Assembly (NCBI RefSeq): GCF_020103725.1
Contig: NZ_JAHXBG010000013.1
Span: forward strand, 1 to 64,000
Direction of reading: 5' to 3'
DNA from: Hyalangium gracile
GTDB lineage: Bacteria > Myxococcota > Myxococcia > Myxococcales > Myxococcaceae
DNA: 64,000 nucleotides
In this document: positions 25,457-36,513 of the stretch, in pieces
Layout: each line of letters starts with the position of its first letter
How positions within the stretch are numbered: position 1 is the stretch's first letter
The notes under the pieces: generated by a model
Databases searched by the model: none
What the model saw: only the letters and a program-made list of their open reading frames with translations
Told to the model about the DNA's origin: nothing
Program-made: the position numbers and the translations under genes

Positions 25457-25874
25457 CCCTTCCTCCCTGAGTCAGGTGGTGTGCACACAAGCTGCTCACC
25501 CGGTCCCTCGCCGTCGTCCCTGCCCTGGCGAGCGGCCGAGCCCCCGTCCGAGCGGGCCCCCAACGACTGCTCAGGCCCATCGCGCGTGCGCCCAGCCCCC
25601 TACAGCTCCGGGACATGGGATGCGCCGCCGAGCCCGTTAGAACCTGCTGGGGACAACCCGGACGAGACGGTCGCCAGACTCCCAGGCGCCTGCCTCCTCG
25701 CTCTTCCTCCCCAACCCGAGGGGGCACACAAGCGCCTTCCTGATCGCGTGTTCAGGAAGGGAAGTGTCATCCTCGAGGTTGGCCCTTGCTGGTCAGACCA
25801 TTCAGGTACTGTCATGCCTGTTCAGCGGTATGATCGGCGGGCCGGGCGTTCCTACCCGGGAGAGGAGTCCGACG
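25457..25874. other. Divergent intergenic region before recJ, nothing recognised
   Basis: A 418-bp gap between the barrel gene (minus) and recJ (plus). I see no supported coding frame, repeat or structured RNA; it should hold the promoters for both genes. Confidence 0.4.
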
Positions 25875-27587
25875 GTGCGGTGGGTGTTACCCGAGACGGT
25901 TGACGAGCAGGCGAAGTCCCTCGCCGGGGAGCTCGGTCTGCATCCTCTGCCTGCTCGCATCCTCCTGCACCGCGGCTACCGCACCCCCGAGGCCGCCCAC
26001 GCGTTCCTCTCGGACAAACTCGCGGATCTGCCCGATCCCTTCCGCATGAAGGGCATGGCCGCCGCCACCGAGCGCATCACCCGCGCCCTCCGCCAGAACG
26101 AGAAGATCACCCTCTACGGCGACTATGACGTCGACGGGGTGTGCTCCACCTCGTTGCTCGCGCTCTTCCTCCGGGAGTTGGGGGCTCGCCCGGGAACCTA
26201 CATTCCTCACAGGTTGGGCGAGGGCTACGGCCTCAACATCCAGGCGGTCGAGAAGCTGGCGGCTGAGGGCACGCGCGTCCTGATCACGCTGGACTGCGGA
26301 ATATCGGCCACCGCCGAGATTTCCCGCGCGCGCGACCTGGGCGTGGATGTGGTGATCGTCGACCACCACACCGTACCTGCCACGTTGCCTCCCGCGGTGG
26401 CCGTGCTCAACCCCCACCAGCCGGGCTGCGAGTACCCCACCAAGACGCTGTGCGCCGCCGGCGTGGCCTTCAACCTCTGCATGGGCCTGCGCAAGCGCCT
26501 GCGAGATGACGGCTTCTTCGCCAACCGCAAGGAGCCCAACCTCCGCGCCCTCATGGACCTGGTGGCCATGGCCACCGTGGCCGATGTCGTCCCCCTCACC
26601 GGCGCCAACCGCATCCTCGTGGCCCACGGGCTCCAGGAGCTCACCGCCGCTCGCCGCCCCGGTGTCCGGGCGCTCAAGGAAGCCGCTGGCCTGGAGCCGG
26701 ATGCTCCCATCACCGCCGGGCAGGTGGGCTTCCGCCTCGGGCCCCGCGTCAACGCCGCCGGCCGCCTGCATGACGCGTCGCTCGGGCTCCAGATGCTCAC
26801 CTCCGAGTCCCTCGAGGAGGCGCGCCGCCTGGCCCAGGTGCTCGATCGCGCCAACGCCGAGCGCCAGGGCATCGAGAGCACCATCCTCACCGAGGCCCTC
26901 AAGCAGGCCGAGACGCGCAAGGAGGCTCGCGGCTTCGTCCTCTACAACGAGGGCTGGCACCCGGGCGTCATCGGCATCGTCGCCTCGCGCGTGGTGGAGC
27001 GCTTCCACCGGCCCACCGTCATGGTCGGCGTCAATGACGGGGTGGGGAAGGGCTCGGCGCGCAGCATCGAGGCCTTCCACCTGTTCGACGCGCTCAGCGG
27101 GTGCTCGGACATGCTGGCCCGCTTCGGTGGCCACAAGTACGCCGCCGGCCTCACCATCGAGGCCGACAGGCTCCCCGCCTTCCGCGAGGCCTTCGAGCGC
27201 ATCGCCATGCAGCGCCTGTCGCCCGAGGATCTCATCCCCCGGTGCAAGGTGGACGCGGTGGTGACGCCGCGCGACCTGGACGAGAGCGCGGTGGAGGCCC
27301 TGCAGAAGCTGGGGCCCTTCGGCCAGGGCAACCCGGAGCCGGTGCTGGTGCTGCGCCGGCAGATGGCTCGCCCGCGCGTGGTGACGCCGAAGACGGGCTA
27401 CGGCTCGGCCCACCTCAAGCTGGCCCTCGTGGACGCTCCCGAGGTGGATGCCATCGGCTTCGGCATGGCGGACCGGCTCACCCTCGTCGAGGGCCCCGTG
27501 GACCTGGCCTTCCAGGTGGGCGTGGACACCTTCCGCGGCCAGCGCCGCGTGTCCCTGCGCCTCAAGGATCTGCGCACCGCGGCGTGA
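25875..27587 (+). CDS. recJ: Single-stranded-DNA-specific exonuclease RecJ
   Basis: 570 aa from GTG 25875, with AGGAG 8 bases before it; longer in-frame starts lack support, and this length fits the family. DHH-family motifs are intact: GDYDVDGVCST (motif I), DCGIS, VDHHTVP (the DHH motif), then GPRVNAAGRL and, in the DHHA1 part, GGHKYAAGL. It is a 5-prime to 3-prime ssDNA exonuclease in RecF-pathway recombination and in base-excision and mismatch repair. Convergent with the dehydratase gene, with only 4 bases between the stops. Confidence 0.96.
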   Translation: MRWVLPETVDEQAKSLAGELGLHPLPARILLHRGYRTPEAAHAFLSDKLADLPDPFRMKGMAAATERITRALRQNEKITLYGDYDVDGVCSTSLLALFLRELGARPGTYIPHRLGEGYGLNIQAVEKLAAEGTRVLITLDCGISATAEISRARDLGVDVVIVDHHTVPATLPPAVAVLNPHQPGCEYPTKTLCAAGVAFNLCMGLRKRLRDDGFFANRKEPNLRALMDLVAMATVADVVPLTGANRILVAHGLQELTAARRPGVRALKEAAGLEPDAPITAGQVGFRLGPRVNAAGRLHDASLGLQMLTSESLEEARRLAQVLDRANAERQGIESTILTEALKQAETRKEARGFVLYNEGWHPGVIGIVASRVVERFHRPTVMVGVNDGVGKGSARSIEAFHLFDALSGCSDMLARFGGHKYAAGLTIEADRLPAFREAFERIAMQRLSPEDLIPRCKVDAVVTPRDLDESAVEALQKLGPFGQGNPEPVLVLRRQMARPRVVTPKTGYGSAHLKLALVDAPEVDAIGFGMADRLTLVEGPVDLAFQVGVDTFRGQRRVSLRLKDLRTAA

Positions 27588-27591
27588 GCCC

Positions 27592-28539
27592 TCAGAGCAG
27601 CTCCGCGAGCTTGCTCAGCTCCACGTTGGCGCCGCACAGGAGCACGCCCACGCGCTCGCCCGGCTTCGGCCGGTAGGCCTGGGAGAGCAGCGCCCCGAGC
27701 GCCGCCGCGCCGCCCGGCTCCGAGGCGATGCGCCAGTCCCGCCAGAGCGTCCGCTGGGCCTCGCGGATCGCCGCGTCCTTCACGAGCGCCACGTGGTCCA
27801 CGGCGGCTCGGGCGATGGAGAAGACGAGCTCTCCCGTGTTGCGCGCGCCCAGCGAGTCCGCCGCGATCGACTCGACCGTCACGTCCACCGGGCGCCCCGC
27901 CTCCAGTGAGGCGTGCAGGGCCCGCGAGCCCTCGGGCTCCACGCCCACCACCTTGACGCCTCGCCCCGCCCACCAGCTCGAGATGCCGGAGATGAGCCCG
28001 CCTCCGCCCACCGCCACCAGCACGGTGTCCAGCCCCGGCCCGTCCTCCTCCCACTCGAGCGCCACGGTGCCCTGGCCCTGGATGGTGGGCATCGAGTCGT
28101 ACGCGTGGATGGAGAGCGCGCCCGTCTCGGAGACGTGCCGGGTGCAGGCGCTGAGCGCGTCGGCGTAGCGCTGGCCTCCGATGACGATCTCCGCCCCGAG
28201 GCGGCGGATGATCTCCACCTTCGCGGGGCTGGAGATCTCCGGCACGAAGATGCGCGCCGGGACGCCGAGCTGCCTGGCCGCGTAGGCGACCGCCGCGCCG
28301 TGGTTGCCTCCCGAGGCCGCCGCGACGCCCGCCTTGGGCACCGGCTGCGTCAGCAGGGTGTTGAAGGCCCCTCGCGGCTTGAACGTGCCCGCGTGCTGGA
28401 GGAACTCCAGCTTCAGGCTCACCGGGCCGTCATGCCCGAAGGTGCCCGGCGGCAGGTTCCAGACGGGCGTGCGCCGGATGTGAGGCCGGATGCGCTCGTA
28501 CGTGGCGCGGATGTCGTCGCGGGAGATCGGAAGGGTCAC
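27592..28539 (-). CDS. PLP-dependent threonine/serine dehydratase family enzyme
   Basis: 315 aa from GTG 28539; upstream in-frame residues look non-coding. Fold-type II PLP enzyme: Lys in GTFKPRGAF forms the Schiff base, SGGNHG contacts the substrate and phosphate, and GGGGLISG binds the PLP phosphate. Family members deaminate threonine or serine, or racemise serine. The short form without an ACT domain indicates a catabolic or promiscuous dehydratase rather than feedback-regulated IlvA. Exact substrate unknown. No operon link to neighbours. Confidence 0.88.
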   Translation of the reverse strand: MTLPISRDDIRATYERIRPHIRRTPVWNLPPGTFGHDGPVSLKLEFLQHAGTFKPRGAFNTLLTQPVPKAGVAAASGGNHGAAVAYAARQLGVPARIFVPEISSPAKVEIIRRLGAEIVIGGQRYADALSACTRHVSETGALSIHAYDSMPTIQGQGTVALEWEEDGPGLDTVLVAVGGGGLISGISSWWAGRGVKVVGVEPEGSRALHASLEAGRPVDVTVESIAADSLGARNTGELVFSIARAAVDHVALVKDAAIREAQRTLWRDWRIASEPGGAAALGALLSQAYRPKPGERVGVLLCGANVELSKLAELL

Positions 28540-28605
28540 GGCTCGCTCGGGGTGGGGAGCCGCCTGTCTAGCTCGTCCCCGGCGAGCCGGCAAAGCCGCG
28601 GCGCG

Positions 28606-29928
28606 CTACTGGAGGTTCACGTAGCCCATCAGCCCGGTGTCTCGCTGCGCCGGGCCGTCGCGGAGCGAGTCCCTGCCGAACCAGGCCTCATACCCCTGCA
28701 CATCGCCTCGGGCGTAGGCGGAGATCTCGATCGCGTGCCGGCCCGTGGCGAGCGTCGCGTGGGGAGACACCTCCGCTGGGAGCGCGAAGGGGGTGAACGA
28801 GGTGATGGACGGAGGCGCCCAGACGATCCAGTTGAGGCGCCCCGCCTGGCCCGCCGCGGCGGCGATGCCCATCCGGTGCAGCTGCGCCTCGGGGTCCGCG
28901 CTCCAGCGCACCGTGAGGCCCGAGCGCGGGACGGCGGGCGGGGCCTTGTTCGTCCCCACGGTCGGGGACTCGAAGCGCATCGGCGCCAGGAGCTTGACGC
29001 TCGCGCTGGTGGCCGTGCTCGCCACGGGCACCTCCGCCGTCGTGCGCCCGGAGGGCAGTCTCTCGCGGTCCCCCGCCTTGACTCTCAGCATCGTCCGGGT
29101 GGTGTCGAACGGAGGCGTCCGCGCCACCGTGGGCACCTTCAAGGGCACGGAGCCCAAGGCGTCCGTGCGGAAGAGCTCCGCCTCTCCCTCGAAGAAGAGG
29201 TACTCCGCGCTCGCCACGCTGCCGTAGGCCTGCAGCCCTTCCACCCCGACATCGAGGAGCTGGTCCACGGGGTGATCGAGCGCCACGTCCTGCCCGCTCA
29301 CCGCCTGTCCTCCGCCCACGGTGACGCCCCGCTTGAGCCCGGCGCGCAGGACGGTGAACTCATCGTCAGCGACCTCCCAGGCGAAGAGCGTGGCCTGGCC
29401 CGGAGCGACTCCATGCACCTCGAGCGTGAAGGCGCCGTCCGCGGCGGGGTTCCGAGGGTAGGCGGACAAGGCATTCACCGCGGTCACGGTGACGGTGCCG
29501 TTCCCACTGGCGCCCGTCACCTTGCCGGACACCGTGCCCTGCAGCGAGGTCTGCTCCGACGGGCCGAACGGGTGGCTGAGCCATACCTCCGGCTGGTTGA
29601 TCCCGAGCACCGTGTAGACCTCGGTCCCGCCGTAGTCGGGCGTCCTCACGAAGACGACGCTGACGTCCTGGGGGCCCACGATGGACGGATCCTCGAAGCG
29701 CGCCGAGCCTTGCGCATCCAGCGGTAGGCGGAACCGGCTCCCGTCGCCCAGCAGGGCATGGGCGCTGACCAGGCTCTCCGAAGAGGGCCGGATGGGCATG
29801 TGGACCACCAGCGAGCCCTGGATGCCACCCACCACCTCTGGCGTCTTCCCCGGCGGATCCTCCGGTGTCTCTGAGGACTTTCCACAGGCGACGAGCAGCA
29901 ACAGGGCAAGCGGGACGAGGCGGTACAT
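28606..29928 (-). CDS. Lipoprotein with Ig/carboxypeptidase-regulatory-like repeats
   Basis: 440 aa. Clear lipobox (LLLLVAC, Cys15) then a Lys/Pro/Glu-rich linker. The body is strand-rich with Thr/Val-rich segments (SGKVTGASGNGTVTVTAVNA) like carboxypeptidase-regulatory or Ig-like folds. No enzymatic motif. Probably an outer-membrane-anchored surface protein, common in myxobacteria. It lies between the dehydratase and the YHS gene on the same strand, but 66- and 128-bp gaps leave co-transcription open. Confidence 0.78.
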   Translation of the reverse strand: MYRLVPLALLLLVACGKSSETPEDPPGKTPEVVGGIQGSLVVHMPIRPSSESLVSAHALLGDGSRFRLPLDAQGSARFEDPSIVGPQDVSVVFVRTPDYGGTEVYTVLGINQPEVWLSHPFGPSEQTSLQGTVSGKVTGASGNGTVTVTAVNALSAYPRNPAADGAFTLEVHGVAPGQATLFAWEVADDEFTVLRAGLKRGVTVGGGQAVSGQDVALDHPVDQLLDVGVEGLQAYGSVASAEYLFFEGEAELFRTDALGSVPLKVPTVARTPPFDTTRTMLRVKAGDRERLPSGRTTAEVPVASTATSASVKLLAPMRFESPTVGTNKAPPAVPRSGLTVRWSADPEAQLHRMGIAAAAGQAGRLNWIVWAPPSITSFTPFALPAEVSPHATLATGRHAIEISAYARGDVQGYEAWFGRDSLRDGPAQRDTGLMGYVNLQ

Positions 29929-30056
29929 CGGGGGCTCCAGGGCAGACGGGCACGACGGGCCCGGCGGGTCCTGGGAGATTGCGAGGACGCGCCTGCGCTG
30001 GATCCCGGCTCCCTCGGGGCTGGCCCCTCAGGGAGTGCTGCTCAGCCAGCTCGCGC

Positions 30057-30281
30057 TCAGGAGATGCCCCAGCGCACCCGGCCGGGAGACAGCAGCGCGC
30101 CGGCTCGCGCCAGCTCGTTCATGCGGAAGCGCTCCGCCTGCTTCTCGAAGGCGTGCCGGCAGTTCTCCGAGCAGAAGAAGTACCGGCGCTTCTTGTACTC
30201 CGTCGAAGGCTGCCCTTCTGGCTCCTCCAGGTGTCGACCACAGACCGGATCCAGATGACGTCCTTGCACGCTCTTGTTCAC
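30057..30281 (-). CDS. YHS-domain metal-binding protein
   Basis: 74 aa from GTG 30281, preceded by GGGAGG. YHS motif: DPVCG near residue 11, then YFFCSENCRHAFEKQAERF. This is the pattern of YHS/TRASH-like domains, whose Cys residues coordinate a metal (copper, iron or zinc). YHS domains usually sit in metal-handling proteins or next to metal ATPases, but no such partner is adjacent here. Longer in-frame starts exist but read through non-coding sequence. Confidence 0.8.
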   Translation of the reverse strand: MNKSVQGRHLDPVCGRHLEEPEGQPSTEYKKRRYFFCSENCRHAFEKQAERFRMNELARAGALLSPGRVRWGIS

Positions 30282-30425
30282 GCTCGCCTCCCACCTCGGG
30301 ACGGCGGCCCAGGCCTGGCGCATCCGTCCCACCCGCGCCCAAGCTAAGCACGGTGCGTGCCAGCGGCTCGGGCCGGTAAGGCCCGAGAATGGCAACGGAT
30401 CGCGGGCAGGCAGGGGAGCAACCCT

Positions 30426-30461
30426 GGAACCCCGAGGCGGAAAATGTTTCCGCCCCGTTCC
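30426..30461 (-). terminator. Hairpin downstream of the 30488 gene
   Basis: GGCGGAAA and TTTCCGCC form a perfect 8-bp stem with loop ATG, extended by flanking GGAAC and GTTCC after small internal loops. It lies 27 bp past the stop of the 30488-31255 gene. No clear U-tract follows the whole structure. Confidence 0.6.
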
Positions 30462-30487
30462 AGCCTTCCAAGAACGTGCGAGCGGCC

Positions 30488-31255
30488 TCAGAAGGCCGTG
30501 CCGATGCTGCCGCCCACGAAGGTGTCGTCCATATAACCGCGGCGGAAGCGCATGAGCTCGATGCGGAAGGCCACGGCCATCTTCTCGGAGACGCGCGGCC
30601 GGCCGCGGAAGCCCACGCCGTACTGGAGCAGCGGCTTCATGCCCTTCACCGCCGTCTGCTCCTCGCCGATGGTGAGCGAGGTGGTCTGGAAGGCGAAGCC
30701 GCCGCCCAGCTGCCCGAAGATGCCGTACGTCTTCGACTCGCCGAAGACGTACTCGTAGGCGGGCGCCACGCTGAAGTAGTGGGTGCGCGTGCTGCCCTTG
30801 ATGAGCTCGGTGCCGTCGCTCAGGCCGGCCATCGTCCAGCGCAGGTCCGCCCACACCGTCTCGCGCAGCGGCTCGTTGTTGAGGATGCGGCCGAACTCCC
30901 AGGTGAAGCGCAGGCCCAGGCCGAAGGTGGGGTCGGCCACCCGGCCGCGCGAGCTGTCCATCAGCATGGCGCCGACGATGACTTCACCGACCAGGCCCTT
31001 GTTCGGATCATCCTCTCCGGCCAGGCGCTCGAACTCGCCCTCGGCCTCCTCGTCGTCGCGCATCCGGTCGAAGTCCGCGGTGGGATCCTCGCTGCGGCGC
31101 GGCAGCTTCCGGGGAGAGTCCTCCGAGTCTTCCTCATCCGGGTAGGCGATGGGAGCGTCATCCTCCTCCTGGGCCAGGGCCAGGGCGGGAGCGGAGAGGG
31201 CGAGGGCCCCGAGCAGCAGGGGCAGGCGGCGCAGATGCAAGGTGAAGGTCCTCAT
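30488..31255 (-). CDS. Outer-membrane beta-barrel protein with acidic N-terminal linker
   Basis: 255 aa. Signal peptide (LPLLLGALALSAPALALAQ), then a 60-residue Asp/Glu-rich linker, then about eight predicted strands ending in FVGGSIGTAF with C-terminal Phe. Function unknown. It begins 3 bp after the stop of the metalloprotease-like lipoprotein gene (31259-32521), and that gene follows the barrel gene at 32554. The three form a probable operon for envelope proteins, read leftwards. Confidence 0.8.
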   Translation of the reverse strand: MRTFTLHLRRLPLLLGALALSAPALALAQEEDDAPIAYPDEEDSEDSPRKLPRRSEDPTADFDRMRDDEEAEGEFERLAGEDDPNKGLVGEVIVGAMLMDSSRGRVADPTFGLGLRFTWEFGRILNNEPLRETVWADLRWTMAGLSDGTELIKGSTRTHYFSVAPAYEYVFGESKTYGIFGQLGGGFAFQTTSLTIGEEQTAVKGMKPLLQYGVGFRGRPRVSEKMAVAFRIELMRFRRGYMDDTFVGGSIGTAF

Positions 31256-31258
31256 GAC

Positions 31259-32521
31259 TCAGGGAAGCCGGGGGCAGGTGTTGCCGCCCTGGGCGGCGGA
31301 CGGGCAGGGCTTGCCAGGGCCCACCAGCTCGGCGGCGGGGATCTGGAGGTGATCGATCAGCTCGTTGCACACCGCCGTCTTCAGCGGGACGTCCGTGATG
31401 TGGTTGACGAGCACCGCCGTCACGGAGACGAGGTTGAACTTGAGCTGATCGTTCAGGCTCAGGGTGATGAGCTGCTGGAGGCCTGGGTTGGTGCCGGACT
31501 GGTCCGAGTAGGCGGAGATGATGGCGCGCTGGAGCACCTTGCGCTGCCCGGTGGACTCGCCCGCCTGGTAGAGCGCGCTGGCCAGGATGGAGCCCACCTT
31601 GTACTCGAGCCCCTGGCCGGAGAAGGCGCTCAGGGTGGCGTTGTTGAGCTGATCGCGCAGGAAGATGTCCATGCAGCGGTCGTTCTTGGACAGGTCGCGA
31701 TCGGCGGTGACCCGCTCATCGAAGGAGGTGCTCAGGAAGATCTTATCGCAGCCGGTGGTGCTCTCGCAGGTGACGCCGAAGCCGTGGTAGTCGGCGAAGC
31801 CCTCGTCCAGGGACTTGACCAGGTTGGCGCCAGGGCTGGCGCCCGCGCTGCCCCACAGGACGATGGGGGCCGGCAGCCGGGCACCGCCATACACCTTCCG
31901 GTTGAAGACCAGGTGCGAGTACTCGTGGGCCATGATGCCGGAGTTGATGGCCAGCGGCGCGCGCTGCAGCTCGTCGAAGGGCACCACCATGAAGGACTGC
32001 GTGGGCGCGAAGAACAGGGCGTTGTCCTTGAGCGCCTCGGGGCTGGAGTCCCTCAGGACGAACTCGGGGAAGTAGTACACGGTGGCCGGCCCGCCGAAGT
32101 CCGCCTGGGGGATGTTGCCCACCGTGTTGAAGTACGCGTTGGCCCGCTCGAAGTTGTAGTAGGCCGTGACGATGTTCCAGGTGTGGAAGTCCGCCGGCCA
32201 GAGCACGCCTTCCTGCTCGATGAAGTTGGGGCTGACGGGGCGGCCCTTGGACTTGATGAGCGCGTTGGCCAGCTGCTCCTCCGTCTGGGCCGCCTGGATC
32301 TCCGGATCCTGGGAGTCCGAGATGATGCGAGCCCCCCCGAGCAGATTGGCGACCGAGCCCTCCATGCGGAACGGATCGGTGACGGTGGTGAGGGTCACTT
32401 CCTGCGTCACGTAGCTCCCATTGCTGGAGAGCACCAGGGCGCGGACCCGGACGGGATCCGGCGGCACGGGCTCGCACGCGGCGAGCAGGACGAGCGCGGC
32501 GACGATGGCGATTCGATGCAT
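31259..32521 (-). CDS. Lipoprotein with HEXXH zinc-metalloprotease-like motif
   Basis: 420 aa from ATG 32521, giving the lipoprotein signal MHRIAIVAALVLLAAC (Cys16). The motif HEYSH (in GIMAHEYSHLVF), followed about 40 residues later by LDEGFADYHG, is the zincin arrangement, with the second Glu as a likely third ligand. Probably an outer-membrane-anchored metallopeptidase of unknown substrate. The gene ends 3 bp before the barrel gene at 31255 and starts 32 bp after the barrel gene at 32554. Confidence 0.85.
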   Translation of the reverse strand: MHRIAIVAALVLLAACEPVPPDPVRVRALVLSSNGSYVTQEVTLTTVTDPFRMEGSVANLLGGARIISDSQDPEIQAAQTEEQLANALIKSKGRPVSPNFIEQEGVLWPADFHTWNIVTAYYNFERANAYFNTVGNIPQADFGGPATVYYFPEFVLRDSSPEALKDNALFFAPTQSFMVVPFDELQRAPLAINSGIMAHEYSHLVFNRKVYGGARLPAPIVLWGSAGASPGANLVKSLDEGFADYHGFGVTCESTTGCDKIFLSTSFDERVTADRDLSKNDRCMDIFLRDQLNNATLSAFSGQGLEYKVGSILASALYQAGESTGQRKVLQRAIISAYSDQSGTNPGLQQLITLSLNDQLKFNLVSVTAVLVNHITDVPLKTAVCNELIDHLQIPAAELVGPGKPCPSAAQGGNTCPRLP

Positions 32522-32553
32522 GGACCGGGGTTCTACTACGGCCGCCCGGGCAT

Positions 32554-33633
32554 TCAGAAGGTGTACTCCGCGCCCAGCGTGAGGAGGCCGGTGTAGACCG
32601 GGTCGGCGGCCTCGGGCACGTCTGACTGCACGGCGGCGGCGGCCCACAGCCGGAGCGGCTCGCCCAGGCGGAACGTCCACCGGGTGCCCAGCACGTGGCC
32701 ATGGCCCTGGCCCGGCACGTACTGGGTGAAGCCGTAGGAGAGCTGGGCTCGCACCTTGGAGCTGAAGCGGTAGGTGACCGCCGGCCTCACGTCGAAGCGG
32801 ACCGGCGCGCTGGGCAGGCCCGCCACCACGTTCACCTCCGCCAGTCGCCCCGCCACCGAGGTGCCGAGATCCCGGTAGAGGCGCTCCAGGAAGGCACGCT
32901 GCAGCGCGCGATCTTCTCCTTCCTGGGTATAGCGCTCGGCGAGCGCCTGCTGCTCCTGCTCGGTGAACTGGCCGGCGCTGAGCGGATCATCGCTGTAGAG
33001 GTAGAGGCCGCCGCGCAGGCCCAGTTCCCAGTGCGTGCCCAGCATCAGCCGCGCGCCCAGGGTGGGGCGCAGCACTCCGAGTCGCTCCGTGTGCTGGAAG
33101 GCGACGGTGGGGGCGTTGGTGCCCTGGCGGGTGAGGATGGAGCGGCGCAGGGGGTAGCGGGTGAGGCCGAGGCTCGCATCGAGCCCGTACTCCACGTCCG
33201 ACAGCCCTCCCGAGTCGTAGCCAGCCGAGAGGGAGAGCCCCTGGCTGCTGTAGGCGGTGCGGGCGGCCAGCGACGGCAGTCCGAGCCGGGGACGCTCGAT
33301 GGCCAGCGGGGTGAGGGTGGACTTCGGCAGCCCCACCAGCAGTGAGCCGGAGATGAGCCAGTGCTCGGAGAGGGCATGGTCCACGCCCAGCGAGAGCTGG
33401 TGGCTGGCGGCGGTGTCGGGCTCGGGGCGCAGGCCGCTGTAGCCGAAGGTGAGGAACGTCTCTTCCTCGCGCAGCTCCACGTCGCCCAGGAGCGTCAGGG
33501 CTCGGGAGTCCTGGCTGGCGCTCAGCTCGGCCGTCAGCGAGGCGGCTGGCGCGGGCAGGGCCCCGAGTACGCAGAGCAGGCCCAGCGCACAGGGTGACAG
33601 CGGACGGACCCCTCTCCGGATTCCTTGACGCAT
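32554..33633 (-). CDS. Outer-membrane protein, transporter-like beta-barrel
   Basis: 359 aa from ATG 33633. Signal peptide (CALGLLCVLGALPAPAAS), then regular amphipathic strands and a final LTLGAEYTF with C-terminal Phe; 12 or more strands fit. A helical stretch (FTEQEQQALAERYTQEG) could be a plug or an extracellular loop. No specific family recognised. First gene of the three-gene envelope set and divergent from aspS. The same frame stays open far upstream through the antisense of aspS, but that part is not coding. Confidence 0.8.
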   Translation of the reverse strand: MRQGIRRGVRPLSPCALGLLCVLGALPAPAASLTAELSASQDSRALTLLGDVELREEETFLTFGYSGLRPEPDTAASHQLSLGVDHALSEHWLISGSLLVGLPKSTLTPLAIERPRLGLPSLAARTAYSSQGLSLSAGYDSGGLSDVEYGLDASLGLTRYPLRRSILTRQGTNAPTVAFQHTERLGVLRPTLGARLMLGTHWELGLRGGLYLYSDDPLSAGQFTEQEQQALAERYTQEGEDRALQRAFLERLYRDLGTSVAGRLAEVNVVAGLPSAPVRFDVRPAVTYRFSSKVRAQLSYGFTQYVPGQGHGHVLGTRWTFRLGEPLRLWAAAAVQSDVPEAADPVYTGLLTLGAEYTF

Positions 33634-33696
33634 CGTTTCCACGCTCCGTATGGTGCCGCCCCTTCTCTCGAAACACTCACCAGCGCAGGCGGTGTC

Positions 33697-35520
<1,824 letters not shown>

Positions 35521-35595
35521 CGAGCAGCGCTCGGACGAGCCCTGCCGGAGCGCGCGGTGTCGCCTCCGGCAAGGCAGCCGGGATAGGCTCGGCGC

Positions 35596-36366
35596 GTGTC
35601 CGACGATCAGAAGAGTGCCGAGGAGAAGCTCGCCGAGTACGAGGCCCTCGCGGAGCGGGTGCAGAAGACCTCGGAGGAACTGAACAATCTCCTGAGGAGC
35701 GTGGAGGCCCTCGATCCCGAGGACTCCTCCGAGCGTGGGTATGAGCTCTACGAGGAGGCCCGCCTGGTCGCGGAGGCCGGGCTTCTCGAGCAGCTCTGCG
35801 AGCTCGTGCTGCCCGAAATCAAGCTCGTGGCGAGGCCGATCCGCGCCGCCCTGGCGGAGCCGGAGCCCAGTGAGAGCGAGGCCGAGCTCGAGGTGCTCGC
35901 GGGCTCGTTGCCGGCCCGGTATCGCCAGGCCGAGTGGCTCGACGTGCCGGCGTTCCACCTGGAGGGCGCGACGAACTTCCTGGGCGCCTTCACCGACGCC
36001 CATGACGGTGACACCGGGGTGATGACCAGCAAGGCCTACTACCTGCTGGTGGATGGGCGGTTCGTGGAGGTGCACTCCCTGGGCACGTGGCGGGTGACGG
36101 GCAACGAGCTGCACGACACCCGGAGGACGCTCGTCTCCACGCGGGTCGTGACGGCGAAGGACGTGGTGGCGGAGGTCCACTTCATGGACCTGTTGCTGAA
36201 GCTCCGGCACCCGATGCGGGTGCGGGCGCAGCAGGCTATCGAGGCTGGGGCCGACCGGGATGTGGCGGAGCGCCTGGCGCAGTTCGAGCTGCTCGAGGGG
36301 CTCTACATGGAGCTCGCGAAGCAGATGGCCGAGGGTCTACGACGCATCATCGACGGCCCCTCCTGA
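35596..36366 (+). CDS. Hypothetical cytoplasmic protein
   Basis: 256 aa from GTG 35596. The N-terminal 45 residues form a likely coiled coil (EEKLAEYEALAERVQKTSEE). The rest is mixed alpha/beta with no motif I recognise and no signal or membrane segment. Same strand as aspS, 75 bp downstream, without a strong ribosome-binding site. Codon usage fits the surrounding genes, so the frame is credible. Confidence 0.7.
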   Translation: MSDDQKSAEEKLAEYEALAERVQKTSEELNNLLRSVEALDPEDSSERGYELYEEARLVAEAGLLEQLCELVLPEIKLVARPIRAALAEPEPSESEAELEVLAGSLPARYRQAEWLDVPAFHLEGATNFLGAFTDAHDGDTGVMTSKAYYLLVDGRFVEVHSLGTWRVTGNELHDTRRTLVSTRVVTAKDVVAEVHFMDLLLKLRHPMRVRAQQAIEAGADRDVAERLAQFELLEGLYMELAKQMAEGLRRIIDGPS

Positions 36367-36513
36367 GGAGGCCATTGGCGTGGGGCTAGGAAGGTCCTTG
36401 CGCACTTCCTGCTCCAAGGTGCGCGATGCGCGCATCGTTTTGATGTATAGGGAAAACCGTAGTCCAGTTGACGGATACTGCCAGGGAGAGTTCGTGCGAA
36501 ACTACACAGGCGC

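Noticed and set aside
25887-27413. 508-aa minus-strand frame over recJ
   Set aside because: Antisense shadow of a conserved RecJ coding sequence.
30389-32596. 735-aa plus-strand open frame
   Set aside because: Antisense to two genes with signal peptides and an HEXXH motif; His/Glu/Gly-rich shadow without domains.
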